Virus record (IMG/VR): IMGVR_UViG_3300009164_004524
Coordinates: 1 to 60,257 of that record
Direction: 5' to 3' (one strand)
Length of the DNA stretch: 60,257 bases
Source: a virus
A program made the position numbers and the translations under genes. Shown here one piece after another: positions 52,043 through 59,835 of the stretch (the stretch's first letter is position 1; each line of letters begins with the position of its first letter). The notes under the pieces were generated by a model. The model saw nothing but the letters and a program-made list of their open reading frames with translations. It did not search any database and was not told where the DNA came from.

Positions 52043-52624
52043 ATGAATATAGTATATGCTTTTGAAATACTTAATTATGTTGAATCGATAGATTCTGAAA
52101 ATAATGTTACATATATATCAAGAATTGATTGGAGGTATCGTGGTACAAATGAAAATAATATAACATCATATGAAGATGGTACAAATTATTATACTGAAGA
52201 ATCTTTATACACGTCAATAATACAAGATGATTTGATTAATATGGTTATTAGTTCTAATGATATTGGTAATTTTCAGAATAAAATTAATATTAAAATATAT
52301 AATATTGTTTATCCAAGAACATATAGATGGTTTATATACAGTCTTAATACTATCCCTAATTTTGAGGGGTATGAAAATTTTGTTACAGGTGTAAGCTGGA
52401 GATATAATGCAACATCTGATTCTGGTTTAACAGCAAATATTGAAGGTCAATCAAGTTTTAATAATTTAAATGGACAGTATATTAATTATAGTAGTTTAAA
52501 TGAAAATACCGTTATAAGTTGGATTGAGGGTACAGAAAACGTAAGTTTATTACAAGAAAAATTAGATAATATAATTAACCAAAAAATATCCCCACAAATA
52601 GTTAATTTACCATTACCTTGGTAA
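52043..52624 (+). CDS. Duplicated-domain virion protein (DUF7936-like)
   Basis: This 193-residue protein has two related halves. The first has VTYISRIDWRYRGTNENN (about residue 22) and YPRTYRW near 96. The second has FVTGVSWRYNATSDSG (about 112) and ends IVNLPLPW. Each half has a W(R)Y strand, a middle acidic loop, a helix (LLQEKLDNIINQKI) and a Pro/aromatic end. The pattern resembles a small domain found next to fibre genes in T4-like cyanophages (DUF7936-like). A role in fibre assembly or baseplate attachment is a guess from context between adhesins and sheath. Confidence 0.5.
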   Translation: MNIVYAFEILNYVESIDSENNVTYISRIDWRYRGTNENNITSYEDGTNYYTEESLYTSIIQDDLINMVISSNDIGNFQNKINIKIYNIVYPRTYRWFIYSLNTIPNFEGYENFVTGVSWRYNATSDSGLTANIEGQSSFNNLNGQYINYSSLNENTVISWIEGTENVSLLQEKLDNIINQKISPQIVNLPLPW

Positions 52625-52692
52625 TATTTGGTTAAAAAATATGTTATTTTATTTTTATATTTTTTCATAAAAAAACCTAGAATGGTAATTTT

Positions 52693-52742
52693 CAAATATT
52701 TATCCTTATATATTTAATTTTCGGTTTTTCTTGAATATTTAT
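52693..52742 (+). promoter_or_regulatory. Two putative phage promoter motifs upstream of the tail sheath
   Basis: CAAATATTTAT at 52693-52703 and GAATATTTAT at 52733-52742 lie in the 163-nt gap before the sheath. The second is 45 nt from the ATG. Two copies before a very highly needed product would fit strong late expression. The rest of the gap is AT-rich with no hairpin seen. Confidence 0.45.
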
Positions 52743-52787
52743 TTAGTAACAAGAAATAATTTTTAAAAAAAGTAAAAAAAAAATAAC

Positions 52788-55700
52788 ATGGCAGAAAAAG
52801 TATTCGTTAGTCCAGGTGTCTACACCTCAGAAAAAGACTTAACATTTGTAACACGTCAAGTAGGTGTTACGACATTGGGTTTGGTGGGTGAAACAACCAA
52901 AGGACCAGCATTTCAACCTATTTTCGTAAGTAACTACGGCGAGTTTCAATCGTTTTTCGGTGGTTTAAATAATACATTGGTAAACGGTCCAGACGGAAAC
53001 GGCGCACCTTTGTATGAATTACCATATATCGCAAAATCATATCTATCACAATCAAACCAATTATTTGTAACAAGAATTCTTGGTTTTTCTGGTTATGATG
53101 CAGGTAAAGCTTGGGGTATAACGATGGATGCTGCTTTGGATAATTCAACAATAACAGCAACAACAAGCTCGTATAATCCTAGTATTGTATATACTGCAAC
53201 AAACTCTAACGTATTAATAGGTACAACTATTAGTGACCCATTATTAAGTTATTTAGTTAACAATGGTAGTGTTAGTTTAGCTTTGTTACCAACATTAACA
53301 AATGGTCAAATATTATCGTTGAGTGTTTCGCTAGAAAAAGTTGGTGGTTTATTTACAGGTGCTAGCAGTCAATTGTTGGTTGTTAACGCTGGTTCAACAC
53401 CAAATGTGTTAGACCCAACAACTACAGGTGCAACACTAACAAATGTAAGTATCCTCCCATTTGCATCATTTACAGCAGACGCCTCAAATAATTTGGTAAC
53501 AGTAACTATAAATGATACTCTATTATCAAGCCTTTATAACAACGGTAATTTTAGTCTTAGTACATTGCCTAGTCTAACAATAAGTCAATCTGATGTTATT
53601 TCTAATTCATTTATAAATGTTGGTGGTTCAAATTATAGTGGTGCTGGTGCAGTTTATACACTTATTTCTGCTGGTACAACAACAATGACTTTAAGTGCTG
53701 CTAGTGTTGCTTTAATTAGTAGCGCAAATACAAATCCATTTATTGTTTATACATCAACAACTGGTGGTGTTCTTTCTGCTGTTCAAATCAACGAGCCAAA
53801 TACAAATGCTGGTTATAATAACTCAAATTTTAGTTTAACTGGGTTATCTAGCTTGGCAGTTGGTGCGACTGGTTCAATAGCTAGAAACTATGTAAACGTA
53901 GGTACTAGTTTTACTGGTAATGAATCTAACTACGTTGTAATTGCCACTGGCTTAACGCAAAGTGGTATTAATACAACAACAACTGCGGCTACAACTAGTG
54001 GTAGTTTTGTACCATTTATAAATTATACAGCAACAACTGGTAATACATTAATTACCGCAACTATTGCAGACCCATTAACTAATAGTTTATACCAAGCTGG
54101 TAATATTAGTCTTAGCGGATTACCCGCAACAGCAACTGGTACAACTAGTACAATACCTTTATCATTTATTTATAACGGTTCAATTTTTACTGGTGCTAGT
54201 TCAACATATACTGTATCACAAACAGGTATTACACCATACTATTTCAATGCATCTAGTACTGGTGTTTCAACAACAGCAAACTATAACCCATTAATTAGAT
54301 ATACAGCAACAACTAGTGGTTCATTAACAAATACTGTAATTTCAGACCCATTAACAAGTGCATTTTATGGCGCTTCTTTATTTAGTTTAGCTTCATTACC
54401 TGGGTTAAATTCTGGTGTTAGAGGTGTAATTCCTTTTGTTATGACAGGTTCTGGTGCGGTTTATACTGGTGCTTCTTCAAGTTATATTATTGTAAGTAAA
54501 GTAACTGTTCCAGCAGCAATTAATACAACAACTACTGGTGCTACAGGTGGTGTTGCCACCCCTATAAATGCTAATCCGTTAATTACTTATCAAACAAACC
54601 CAATAACAAACAGCACAAGTTATGTTATTAATAACAATGTTCTTAATGCAATGTATGTTGCTAATAACTTTAGTTTAGCCACATTGTTTAGTGGTGCACC
54701 AGTTGGTACATCGTTTAGTGTACCTCTTAGTTTTGTACAAAGCGGTTCATCTTATGTTGGTGCTTCTGCGGTATTCTCTGCAGCAACTTCTGGTGTAACA
54801 CCACAAAGTTTAAATCAAAGTTCGGTAGGTTTTAGCGGAGCAACACCACTTATTAGTTCATTTATACGATTTACTGCCGCTACAACATCTAGCACTGTAA
54901 ATGTTACTTATTTAACAACTAGTGAACCATATAATACAATGGAAACCGCTGGAATATTGCAAGGTAATTATTTTGGTTTAAAAAATTCACCTGGAACTGG
55001 TGTTGGATTACTATATAGTGTACAAGGTGTTCCTAGTTCTTATACCGCAATAAATGCAACAACTTATGTTGGTGTTTATGGTGTTGCAATTATTTTAAGT
55101 ACAGGTTCAACATCAACACCAAATATTTATACTGGTTTGACAAGTGGGTATATTCAATATTATACTGGTGCTTCAAACACTAGACTTATCTCAGGTACAA
55201 CATCTGGATTTACAATACAGTATAGTGGCGCTCAAACAGCAGCATACATATCAGGCCAAGCCTCAGGTGTTACAACATTCTATTCTGGTTCTGGTATTAA
55301 CTATAAAACAGGTACAACTATTGGTAATGTATTCTACTTCTCTGGTGACCCATTAACAGTTTATAGAACAGGTACAACATCTGGTTTTACAGGTGTATAT
55401 TCAGGTACTGGTTTGTTTTATAATACTGGTACAACATCAGCAGTTGTAAACTATTACTCAGGTACTTCAATATCAATGTATAAAACAGGTACAACATCTG
55501 GTTTTACAACATATACTGTTGGTAAAGGATACGCAGATGTTGAGGATAAATTAATTACTTTGCTTCGTTCTAGAGGTAAAGTTAATGCTCAAACTCAATT
55601 ACCAGTATTCCAAGTTAGTGCAACAACAGGATTGAATTTTAATTCAAGCATTACCACAGCAGAACAAAACCCTTACGGTTCATTCGCTTTAATTGGTACA

Positions 55701-57698
55701 TCAAATACACAGGGTGCATTCTCTTATGATTGCTCTTTCGATAGAACACAAAGAAATTACATAACAAAAGTTCTTGGTAGAACTGCTTTAGATGGTGAAA
55801 CTGCAGTATACGTTGAAGAATTCTTTGATAAAATGTTTGTTGAGTATGTTAATGATGGTAAAGTTAGAGGTATCAATTTAGATATTATCGACTACGCTGG
55901 TCAATACTCTGACTACTTACAAGAATACCAACCAGCTGTTACACCTTATGTTGTATCAGAATTAAGAGGTAATAAATTGTTAAGATTATTTAGAATTTGG
56001 ACAATATCTGACGGTAACGCAGCAAACGAACAATATAAAATTTCAATTGCTAACATTAAACCAGATACAAGAGAGTTTGATGTATTGGTAAGAGGTTTTT
56101 ATGATACAGATGCGGCACCTAATATCATCGAAGCTTACACACGTTGTACAATGGACCCAACTTCAAACAACTTTGTTGCTAGAAGAATCGGTACATTAGA
56201 TGGTGTATATGCATCAAAATCTGCTCACATTTTACTTGAACTTGATGAAAGTTCTGATACAAGTGATGCATTCCCAGCTGGTTTTGTTGGATTCCCAGTT
56301 AGAGATTATGAAATTAACTCTAACCCTGATGTTCAAACACCAAGCATAATGTATAAGCAAAAATATGGCGCTTTTGAAAACAAACGTAAATACTATTTAG
56401 GTTTATCTAATACAATAGGTATAGACGCTGATTTCTTTGATTACAAAGGTATACCTGTTGGACAAGATTATGATATGTGGACTGGTTTAACCAAAGGTTT
56501 CCACATGGATATCGACGCTACAGGTGCTACAATTGACAATGTTAAAGTTGTTATTGATAACTCAGGTAACACATATAGTCCAATATTCTTATTTGATACT
56601 GGTGACTGGCAGTTTAGAACTGACGCTGGTTTAGCTAACGGCCCATATGAGAAAGTGTACGCTCGTAAATTTACTTTTGCACCTTATGGCGGATTCGACG
56701 GTTTCGACCCTTACAGAACAAGAAGAACTAACTTAGATAGCTTTACTATCAATGGTACCAAGGGTGCTGCTGGTTTAGCAGTAGGTACGTTTGCAAACAA
56801 AACTCTAACTAACGGTGATTTAGGTATTACATCTGATTACTACGCTTACTTAGAGGGTATCTGGACATTTAAAAACCCAGAGGCTGTAAATGTTAATGTG
56901 TTTGCTACGCCTGGTATTGATACGTTTGATAACACAAATCTTGTTGAAGCTAGTATCGAAATGATTGAGCAAGACAGAGCTGACTCTTTATATGTTGTAA
57001 CAACGCCTGATACCGATTCTGCAGGAACAGTATTAACAGTTGGTGACGTAACAGACCAATTATCAGATATGTATGATAGTAGCTACACAGCAACATACTG
57101 GCCTTGGATTCAAATCCTTGATGCTGAGAACAATGTGTATGTTTACGTTCCACCAACAAGAGACGTTGTGAGAAACATCGCTTTGACTGATAACATAGCA
57201 TTCCCTTGGTTCGCAGTAGCAGGTATTCAAAGAGGTGACGTTGACGCTCTTAAAGCTCGTAAGAAGTTAACTTTAAGTGAAAGAGATGTTCTTTACGAAA
57301 ATAGAATCAACCCAATCGCAACATTTACATCTGATGGTATTAAGATTTGGGGTAATAAAACACTACAAGTTAAAGAAAGTGCTCTTGACAGAATCAATGT
57401 TAGAAGACTTCTTTTACAAGCTAGAAAACTTATCTCTGCTGTGGCTATTAGATTGTTGTTCGAACAAAATGATACTATCGTAAGAAATCAATTCTTGTCA
57501 CTTGTTAATCCAATATTGGATAGCATTAGAACCGAAAGAGGTTTAGTAGATTTCAGAGTTGTTTTAAGTAACGACCCAGAAGATATCGATAGAAATCAAT
57601 TAACTGGTAAGATTTACCTTAAACCAACAAGAGCTCTAGAATTTATAATTGTAGAATTTAATATTATGAATACAGGGGCTTCATTTGATAACATTTAA
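52788..57698 (+). CDS. Tail sheath protein (gp18-like) with giant repeat insertion
   Basis: This 1636-residue contractile sheath subunit is far longer than T4 gp18 (659 aa). The N-terminal core (about residues 1-115, FVSPGVYTSEKDLTF, GLVGETTKGPAF) and C-terminal core (about 910-1636) are typical. The latter has DRTQRNYITKVLG, SDYYAYLEGIWTFKNPE, YVPPTRDVVRNIALTDN, FPWFAVAGIQRG, NPIATFTSDGIKIWGNKTLQ and NVRRLLLQARKLI. Between them about 800 residues are inserted: seven units of ~93 residues and then short TGTTSGFT/YYSG repeats. The insertion would decorate the tail exterior. The sheath core uses more C-ending codons than the insertion, by eye. The tail tube gene usually next to it is not seen before the homing endonuclease. 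Confidence 0.9.
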   Translation: MAEKVFVSPGVYTSEKDLTFVTRQVGVTTLGLVGETTKGPAFQPIFVSNYGEFQSFFGGLNNTLVNGPDGNGAPLYELPYIAKSYLSQSNQLFVTRILGFSGYDAGKAWGITMDAALDNSTITATTSSYNPSIVYTATNSNVLIGTTISDPLLSYLVNNGSVSLALLPTLTNGQILSLSVSLEKVGGLFTGASSQLLVVNAGSTPNVLDPTTTGATLTNVSILPFASFTADASNNLVTVTINDTLLSSLYNNGNFSLSTLPSLTISQSDVISNSFINVGGSNYSGAGAVYTLISAGTTTMTLSAASVALISSANTNPFIVYTSTTGGVLSAVQINEPNTNAGYNNSNFSLTGLSSLAVGATGSIARNYVNVGTSFTGNESNYVVIATGLTQSGINTTTTAATTSGSFVPFINYTATTGNTLITATIADPLTNSLYQAGNISLSGLPATATGTTSTIPLSFIYNGSIFTGASSTYTVSQTGITPYYFNASSTGVSTTANYNPLIRYTATTSGSLTNTVISDPLTSAFYGASLFSLASLPGLNSGVRGVIPFVMTGSGAVYTGASSSYIIVSKVTVPAAINTTTTGATGGVATPINANPLITYQTNPITNSTSYVINNNVLNAMYVANNFSLATLFSGAPVGTSFSVPLSFVQSGSSYVGASAVFSAATSGVTPQSLNQSSVGFSGATPLISSFIRFTAATTSSTVNVTYLTTSEPYNTMETAGILQGNYFGLKNSPGTGVGLLYSVQGVPSSYTAINATTYVGVYGVAIILSTGSTSTPNIYTGLTSGYIQYYTGASNTRLISGTTSGFTIQYSGAQTAAYISGQASGVTTFYSGSGINYKTGTTIGNVFYFSGDPLTVYRTGTTSGFTGVYSGTGLFYNTGTTSAVVNYYSGTSISMYKTGTTSGFTTYTVGKGYADVEDKLITLLRSRGKVNAQTQLPVFQVSATTGLNFNSSITTAEQNPYGSFALIGTSNTQGAFSYDCSFDRTQRNYITKVLGRTALDGETAVYVEEFFDKMFVEYVNDGKVRGINLDIIDYAGQYSDYLQEYQPAVTPYVVSELRGNKLLRLFRIWTISDGNAANEQYKISIANIKPDTREFDVLVRGFYDTDAAPNIIEAYTRCTMDPTSNNFVARRIGTLDGVYASKSAHILLELDESSDTSDAFPAGFVGFPVRDYEINSNPDVQTPSIMYKQKYGAFENKRKYYLGLSNTIGIDADFFDYKGIPVGQDYDMWTGLTKGFHMDIDATGATIDNVKVVIDNSGNTYSPIFLFDTGDWQFRTDAGLANGPYEKVYARKFTFAPYGGFDGFDPYRTRRTNLDSFTINGTKGAAGLAVGTFANKTLTNGDLGITSDYYAYLEGIWTFKNPEAVNVNVFATPGIDTFDNTNLVEASIEMIEQDRADSLYVVTTPDTDSAGTVLTVGDVTDQLSDMYDSSYTATYWPWIQILDAENNVYVYVPPTRDVVRNIALTDNIAFPWFAVAGIQRGDVDALKARKKLTLSERDVLYENRINPIATFTSDGIKIWGNKTLQVKESALDRINVRRLLLQARKLISAVAIRLLFEQNDTIVRNQFLSLVNPILDSIRTERGLVDFRVVLSNDPEDIDRNQLTGKIYLKPTRALEFIIVEFNIMNTGASFDNI
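53171..55130 (+). repeat. Seven ~280-nt repeats in the sheath insertion
   Basis: Units begin near 53171, 53454, 53732, 54007, 54286, 54571 and 54856, each with a pattern like NPxIxYTATT, a TIxDPLxxxLY strand and FSLxxLPxL. The nearly constant period (275-285 nt, about 93 residues) suggests identical beta-sandwich domains in series. DNA has diverged between units, so the array is not brand new. Confidence 0.8.
55130..55520 (+). repeat. Short TGTTSG/YYSG repeats in the sheath insertion
   Basis: About seven units of roughly 19-21 residues (TGTTSGF, (Y/F)YSG) follow the 93-residue array. Similar short units follow the single 93-residue copy in the 23445 fibre. Confidence 0.7.
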
Positions 57699-57723
57699 TA
57701 AAAAAATAAAATAAATTAAAAAA

Positions 57724-57748
57724 GGGTGCAAATATTTGCACCTTTTTT
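57724..57748 (+). terminator. Rho-independent terminator after the sheath gene
   Basis: GGTGCAAATATTTGCACC (57725-57742) is a perfect palindrome followed by six T residues. It ends sheath transcription. Its TTTG also serves as the -33 box of the next promoter. Confidence 0.85.
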
Positions 57749-57777
57749 GTTTTTTAGGTATATTTGCAAATATTTAT
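57735..57777 (+). promoter_or_regulatory. Overlapping host-type and phage-type promoter motifs before the homing endonuclease
   Basis: TTTG at 57735-57738, a 20-nt spacer and TATATTTG at 57759-57766 form a Bacteroidota-type promoter; CAAATATTTAT follows directly at 57767-57777. The endonuclease gene starts 39 nt further on. This is the only site where both classes touch. Confidence 0.5.
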
Positions 57778-57816
57778 TTGTAGATAAGCCCTTGTTAGAT
57801 TAAAAAATATAATACC

Positions 57817-59340
57817 ATGAACATAGAATTAAAATGTATTAATTGTGATAATAATTTTATTGCCGAATATAAACATAGGGATAAGAAGTATTGTTCAAGA
57901 AGTTGCTATTTTGAATTTGCCAACAAAAACAAAACGATAGGTAGAAAAAAAGATGAAAGTATTAGGGAGGTTAGAAAATGCGATATGTGTAACAATGATT
58001 TTGAAGTTAAGATAAACAATAAAAAAAAGTTATGTTCTGGTGAATGTAGGATAAAGTGGGGAAAAATTAAGGAGAATAAAGATAAAAGAATATTAGCTAG
58101 TAAAAAAAGTTTTTTTGAAAAACACGGAGTTGATTCCATTTTTAAAAAAAATGAGTTTAAAAATGGGTTAAAGAAAATTTTGGTGGATAAGTACGGAGTT
58201 GATAATCCAATGAAACATGAAGGGTTGGTTACCAAATTAAAGAATACGTTAAAAGAAAAACAAATAAATAATTTATTACCAAAATTAGAGGATAATAATT
58301 TATTGTTATTAGATGAGTATACAGCAAATAAAAGTGGGACAACATCTATGCCGTATAATTTTAAATGTTTAAAATGCAATAACGTGTTTACAAGTACAGT
58401 TTTGGGTTCTGGTAAAATACCAATATGTAGAAAATGTTTTCCTTTGGTTAAAAATTCTAAATTAGAAGCATTTATACGTGATTTTTTAAACGAAAATAAT
58501 ATTGACCATTTAGATAATTCTAGAAAACTATTAAGCGGGCAGGAAATAGATTTGTTATTACATGACTATAATTTAGGAATCGAGGTTAATGGTAATTTTT
58601 ACCATAGTGAGATAAATGGTGAAAAGGATAGAAATTACCATATTAATAAATCTAAGCTAGCGCACGAATCAAACATAAAATTAGTTCATATATTTGAAGA
58701 TGAAATTTTATATAAGAAAGATATAGTACTTTCTAGGTTATCAAATTTTTTAATGATAAATAATAAAAAAATATATGCTAGAAAATGTTCAATAATGAGC
58801 GTTGATAAGAAAGTGTCCGATGAATTTTTAAATAAAAACCATATTCAAGATTCTTCAATCGATAAAATAAGACTTGGATTATTTTATGATAACGAATTAG
58901 TTAGTCTGATTACATTTGGTAAATTAAGAAAAATAATGGGTAGGTGTGATAAAGAAAATCAATACGAATTAATGAGGTTTGTTAATAAAAAAAATCACAG
59001 GGTTGTTGGTGGGTTTTCAAGACTATTAAAATATTTTATTGATAATTACAAACCAAATAAAGTAATAACATATGCCGACATTAGGTGGTCAGGTTTAGAT
59101 TATAAAAATACTGTTTATTATAAAAATGGGTTTACATTTATTGAAAATACACCACCAAATTATTGGTATGTTAAAATAGGTGAATATAACAATAGGTATC
59201 ATAGGTTTAATTTTAGAAAGGATGTATTAGTTAAAGAAGGTTTTGATAACAAACTATCTGAATTTGAAATAATGAAAATTAAGGGTTATGATAGAATATG
59301 GGATTGTGGTAATATGAAATTTGAACTAAATATAGAATAA
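57817..59340 (+). CDS. Free-standing homing endonuclease, Vsr-like (EDxHD type)
   Basis: This is a 507-residue protein. The N-terminus has three Cys4 zinc-finger-like pairs (CINCDNNF with CSRSC, CDMCNNDF with CSGEC, and later CLKCNNVF with CRKC at about 190-220). Repeated KHGVDS/KYGVDNPMKH segments (about 105-135) are typical DNA-binding elements of phage homing enzymes. The nuclease core (about 225-310: LEAFIRDFL, GQEIDLLLHDYNLGIEVNG, YHSE, KLVHIFEDE) fits the Vsr-like EDxHD family. The C-terminal 200 residues (MRFVNKKNHRVVGGFSRLL) are of an associated GNAT-like type. It is selfish DNA inserted after the sheath gene with its own promoter and flanking terminators. Confidence 0.8.
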   Translation: MNIELKCINCDNNFIAEYKHRDKKYCSRSCYFEFANKNKTIGRKKDESIREVRKCDMCNNDFEVKINNKKKLCSGECRIKWGKIKENKDKRILASKKSFFEKHGVDSIFKKNEFKNGLKKILVDKYGVDNPMKHEGLVTKLKNTLKEKQINNLLPKLEDNNLLLLDEYTANKSGTTSMPYNFKCLKCNNVFTSTVLGSGKIPICRKCFPLVKNSKLEAFIRDFLNENNIDHLDNSRKLLSGQEIDLLLHDYNLGIEVNGNFYHSEINGEKDRNYHINKSKLAHESNIKLVHIFEDEILYKKDIVLSRLSNFLMINNKKIYARKCSIMSVDKKVSDEFLNKNHIQDSSIDKIRLGLFYDNELVSLITFGKLRKIMGRCDKENQYELMRFVNKKNHRVVGGFSRLLKYFIDNYKPNKVITYADIRWSGLDYKNTVYYKNGFTFIENTPPNYWYVKIGEYNNRYHRFNFRKDVLVKEGFDNKLSEFEIMKIKGYDRIWDCGNMKFELNIE

Positions 59341-59346
59341 GTAAAG

Positions 59347-59370
59347 AACCCCCTAAATCAGGGGGTTTTT
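59347..59370 (+). terminator. Rho-independent terminator after the homing endonuclease
   Basis: An 8-bp stem (AACCCCCT at 59347-59354, AGGGGGTT at 59360-59367) with a 5-nt loop is followed by T residues, 6 nt past the endonuclease stop codon. Confidence 0.85.
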
Positions 59371-59380
59371 TATTTTATAT

Positions 59381-59389
59381 GATATTTAT
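59381..59389 (+). promoter_or_regulatory. Putative phage promoter motif (GATATTTAT)
   Basis: This copy ends 4 nt before the preferred ATG at 59394. If it is a true -10 element the transcript would be leaderless, or the motif acts differently; this makes the promoter reading less certain here. Confidence 0.35.
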
Positions 59390-59393
59390 ATTT

Positions 59394-59801
59394 ATGGCAA
59401 AAATAATAATAACCGAACGACAATATGGTCTTATTAAAGAACACTTATCAGAAGAGATTGAACCAGAGGACGCATATTCACATCCAAGAGCATTAAAGAC
59501 AGTTATTGACGGAAAAAGAGGTGTTGGATTTTACGGCGGTGCAACATTTGCAGATGTTGACGCATTGGAAGCGTCAGGATTAAAGTATTTTCCGTTGGGT
59601 ATAAATAGAGCGTATGTATTTTATCGTGACGGCCATGAGGAAGAAGCAACAAGATTGGCTAGCATAGCAAGAAAAAGAGATGGTTATCTACCAACCAAAA
59701 CACCAGAGGAAACATACGAGATAGGGATACTATTAGGATATAACACAGAAAGAGTAAAAGAATTTGTATTAAAAAAGTTTCCAGACTTTAAATTTTACTA
59801 A
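59394..59801 (+). CDS. Small protein with possible capsid-targeting N-terminus
   Basis: From the ATG at 59394 the protein has 135 residues. An earlier in-frame ATG at 59379 would overlap the promoter motif and add only MIFIF, so the later start is preferred. The N-terminus (MAKIIITERQYGLIKEHL) closely parallels the next protein (KIILTEEQ) and has an IKE site like T4 capsid-targeting peptides. The remainder (HPRALKTVIDGKRGVGFYGG, SGLKYFPLGINRAYVFYRDG, IGILLGYN) is an unrecognised small alpha/beta domain. It may be packaged into the head. Confidence 0.5.
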   Translation: MAKIIITERQYGLIKEHLSEEIEPEDAYSHPRALKTVIDGKRGVGFYGGATFADVDALEASGLKYFPLGINRAYVFYRDGHEEEATRLASIARKRDGYLPTKTPEETYEIGILLGYNTERVKEFVLKKFPDFKFY

Positions 59802-59808
59802 AATAACA

Positions 59809-59817
59809 GATATTTAT
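59809..59817 (+). promoter_or_regulatory. Putative phage promoter motif (GATATTTAT)
   Basis: This copy lies 18 nt before the last gene, in the 34-nt gap after the previous stop codon, and is followed by ATAATAAAA as in several other copies. Confidence 0.4.
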
Positions 59818-59835
59818 ATAATAAAAAAAGTAATT

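Noticed and set aside
59379-59393. Upstream in-frame ATG for the 59394 gene
   Set aside because: It would overlap the promoter motif and add a MIFIF extension. The MAKIIITE start matches the next protein's N-terminus.
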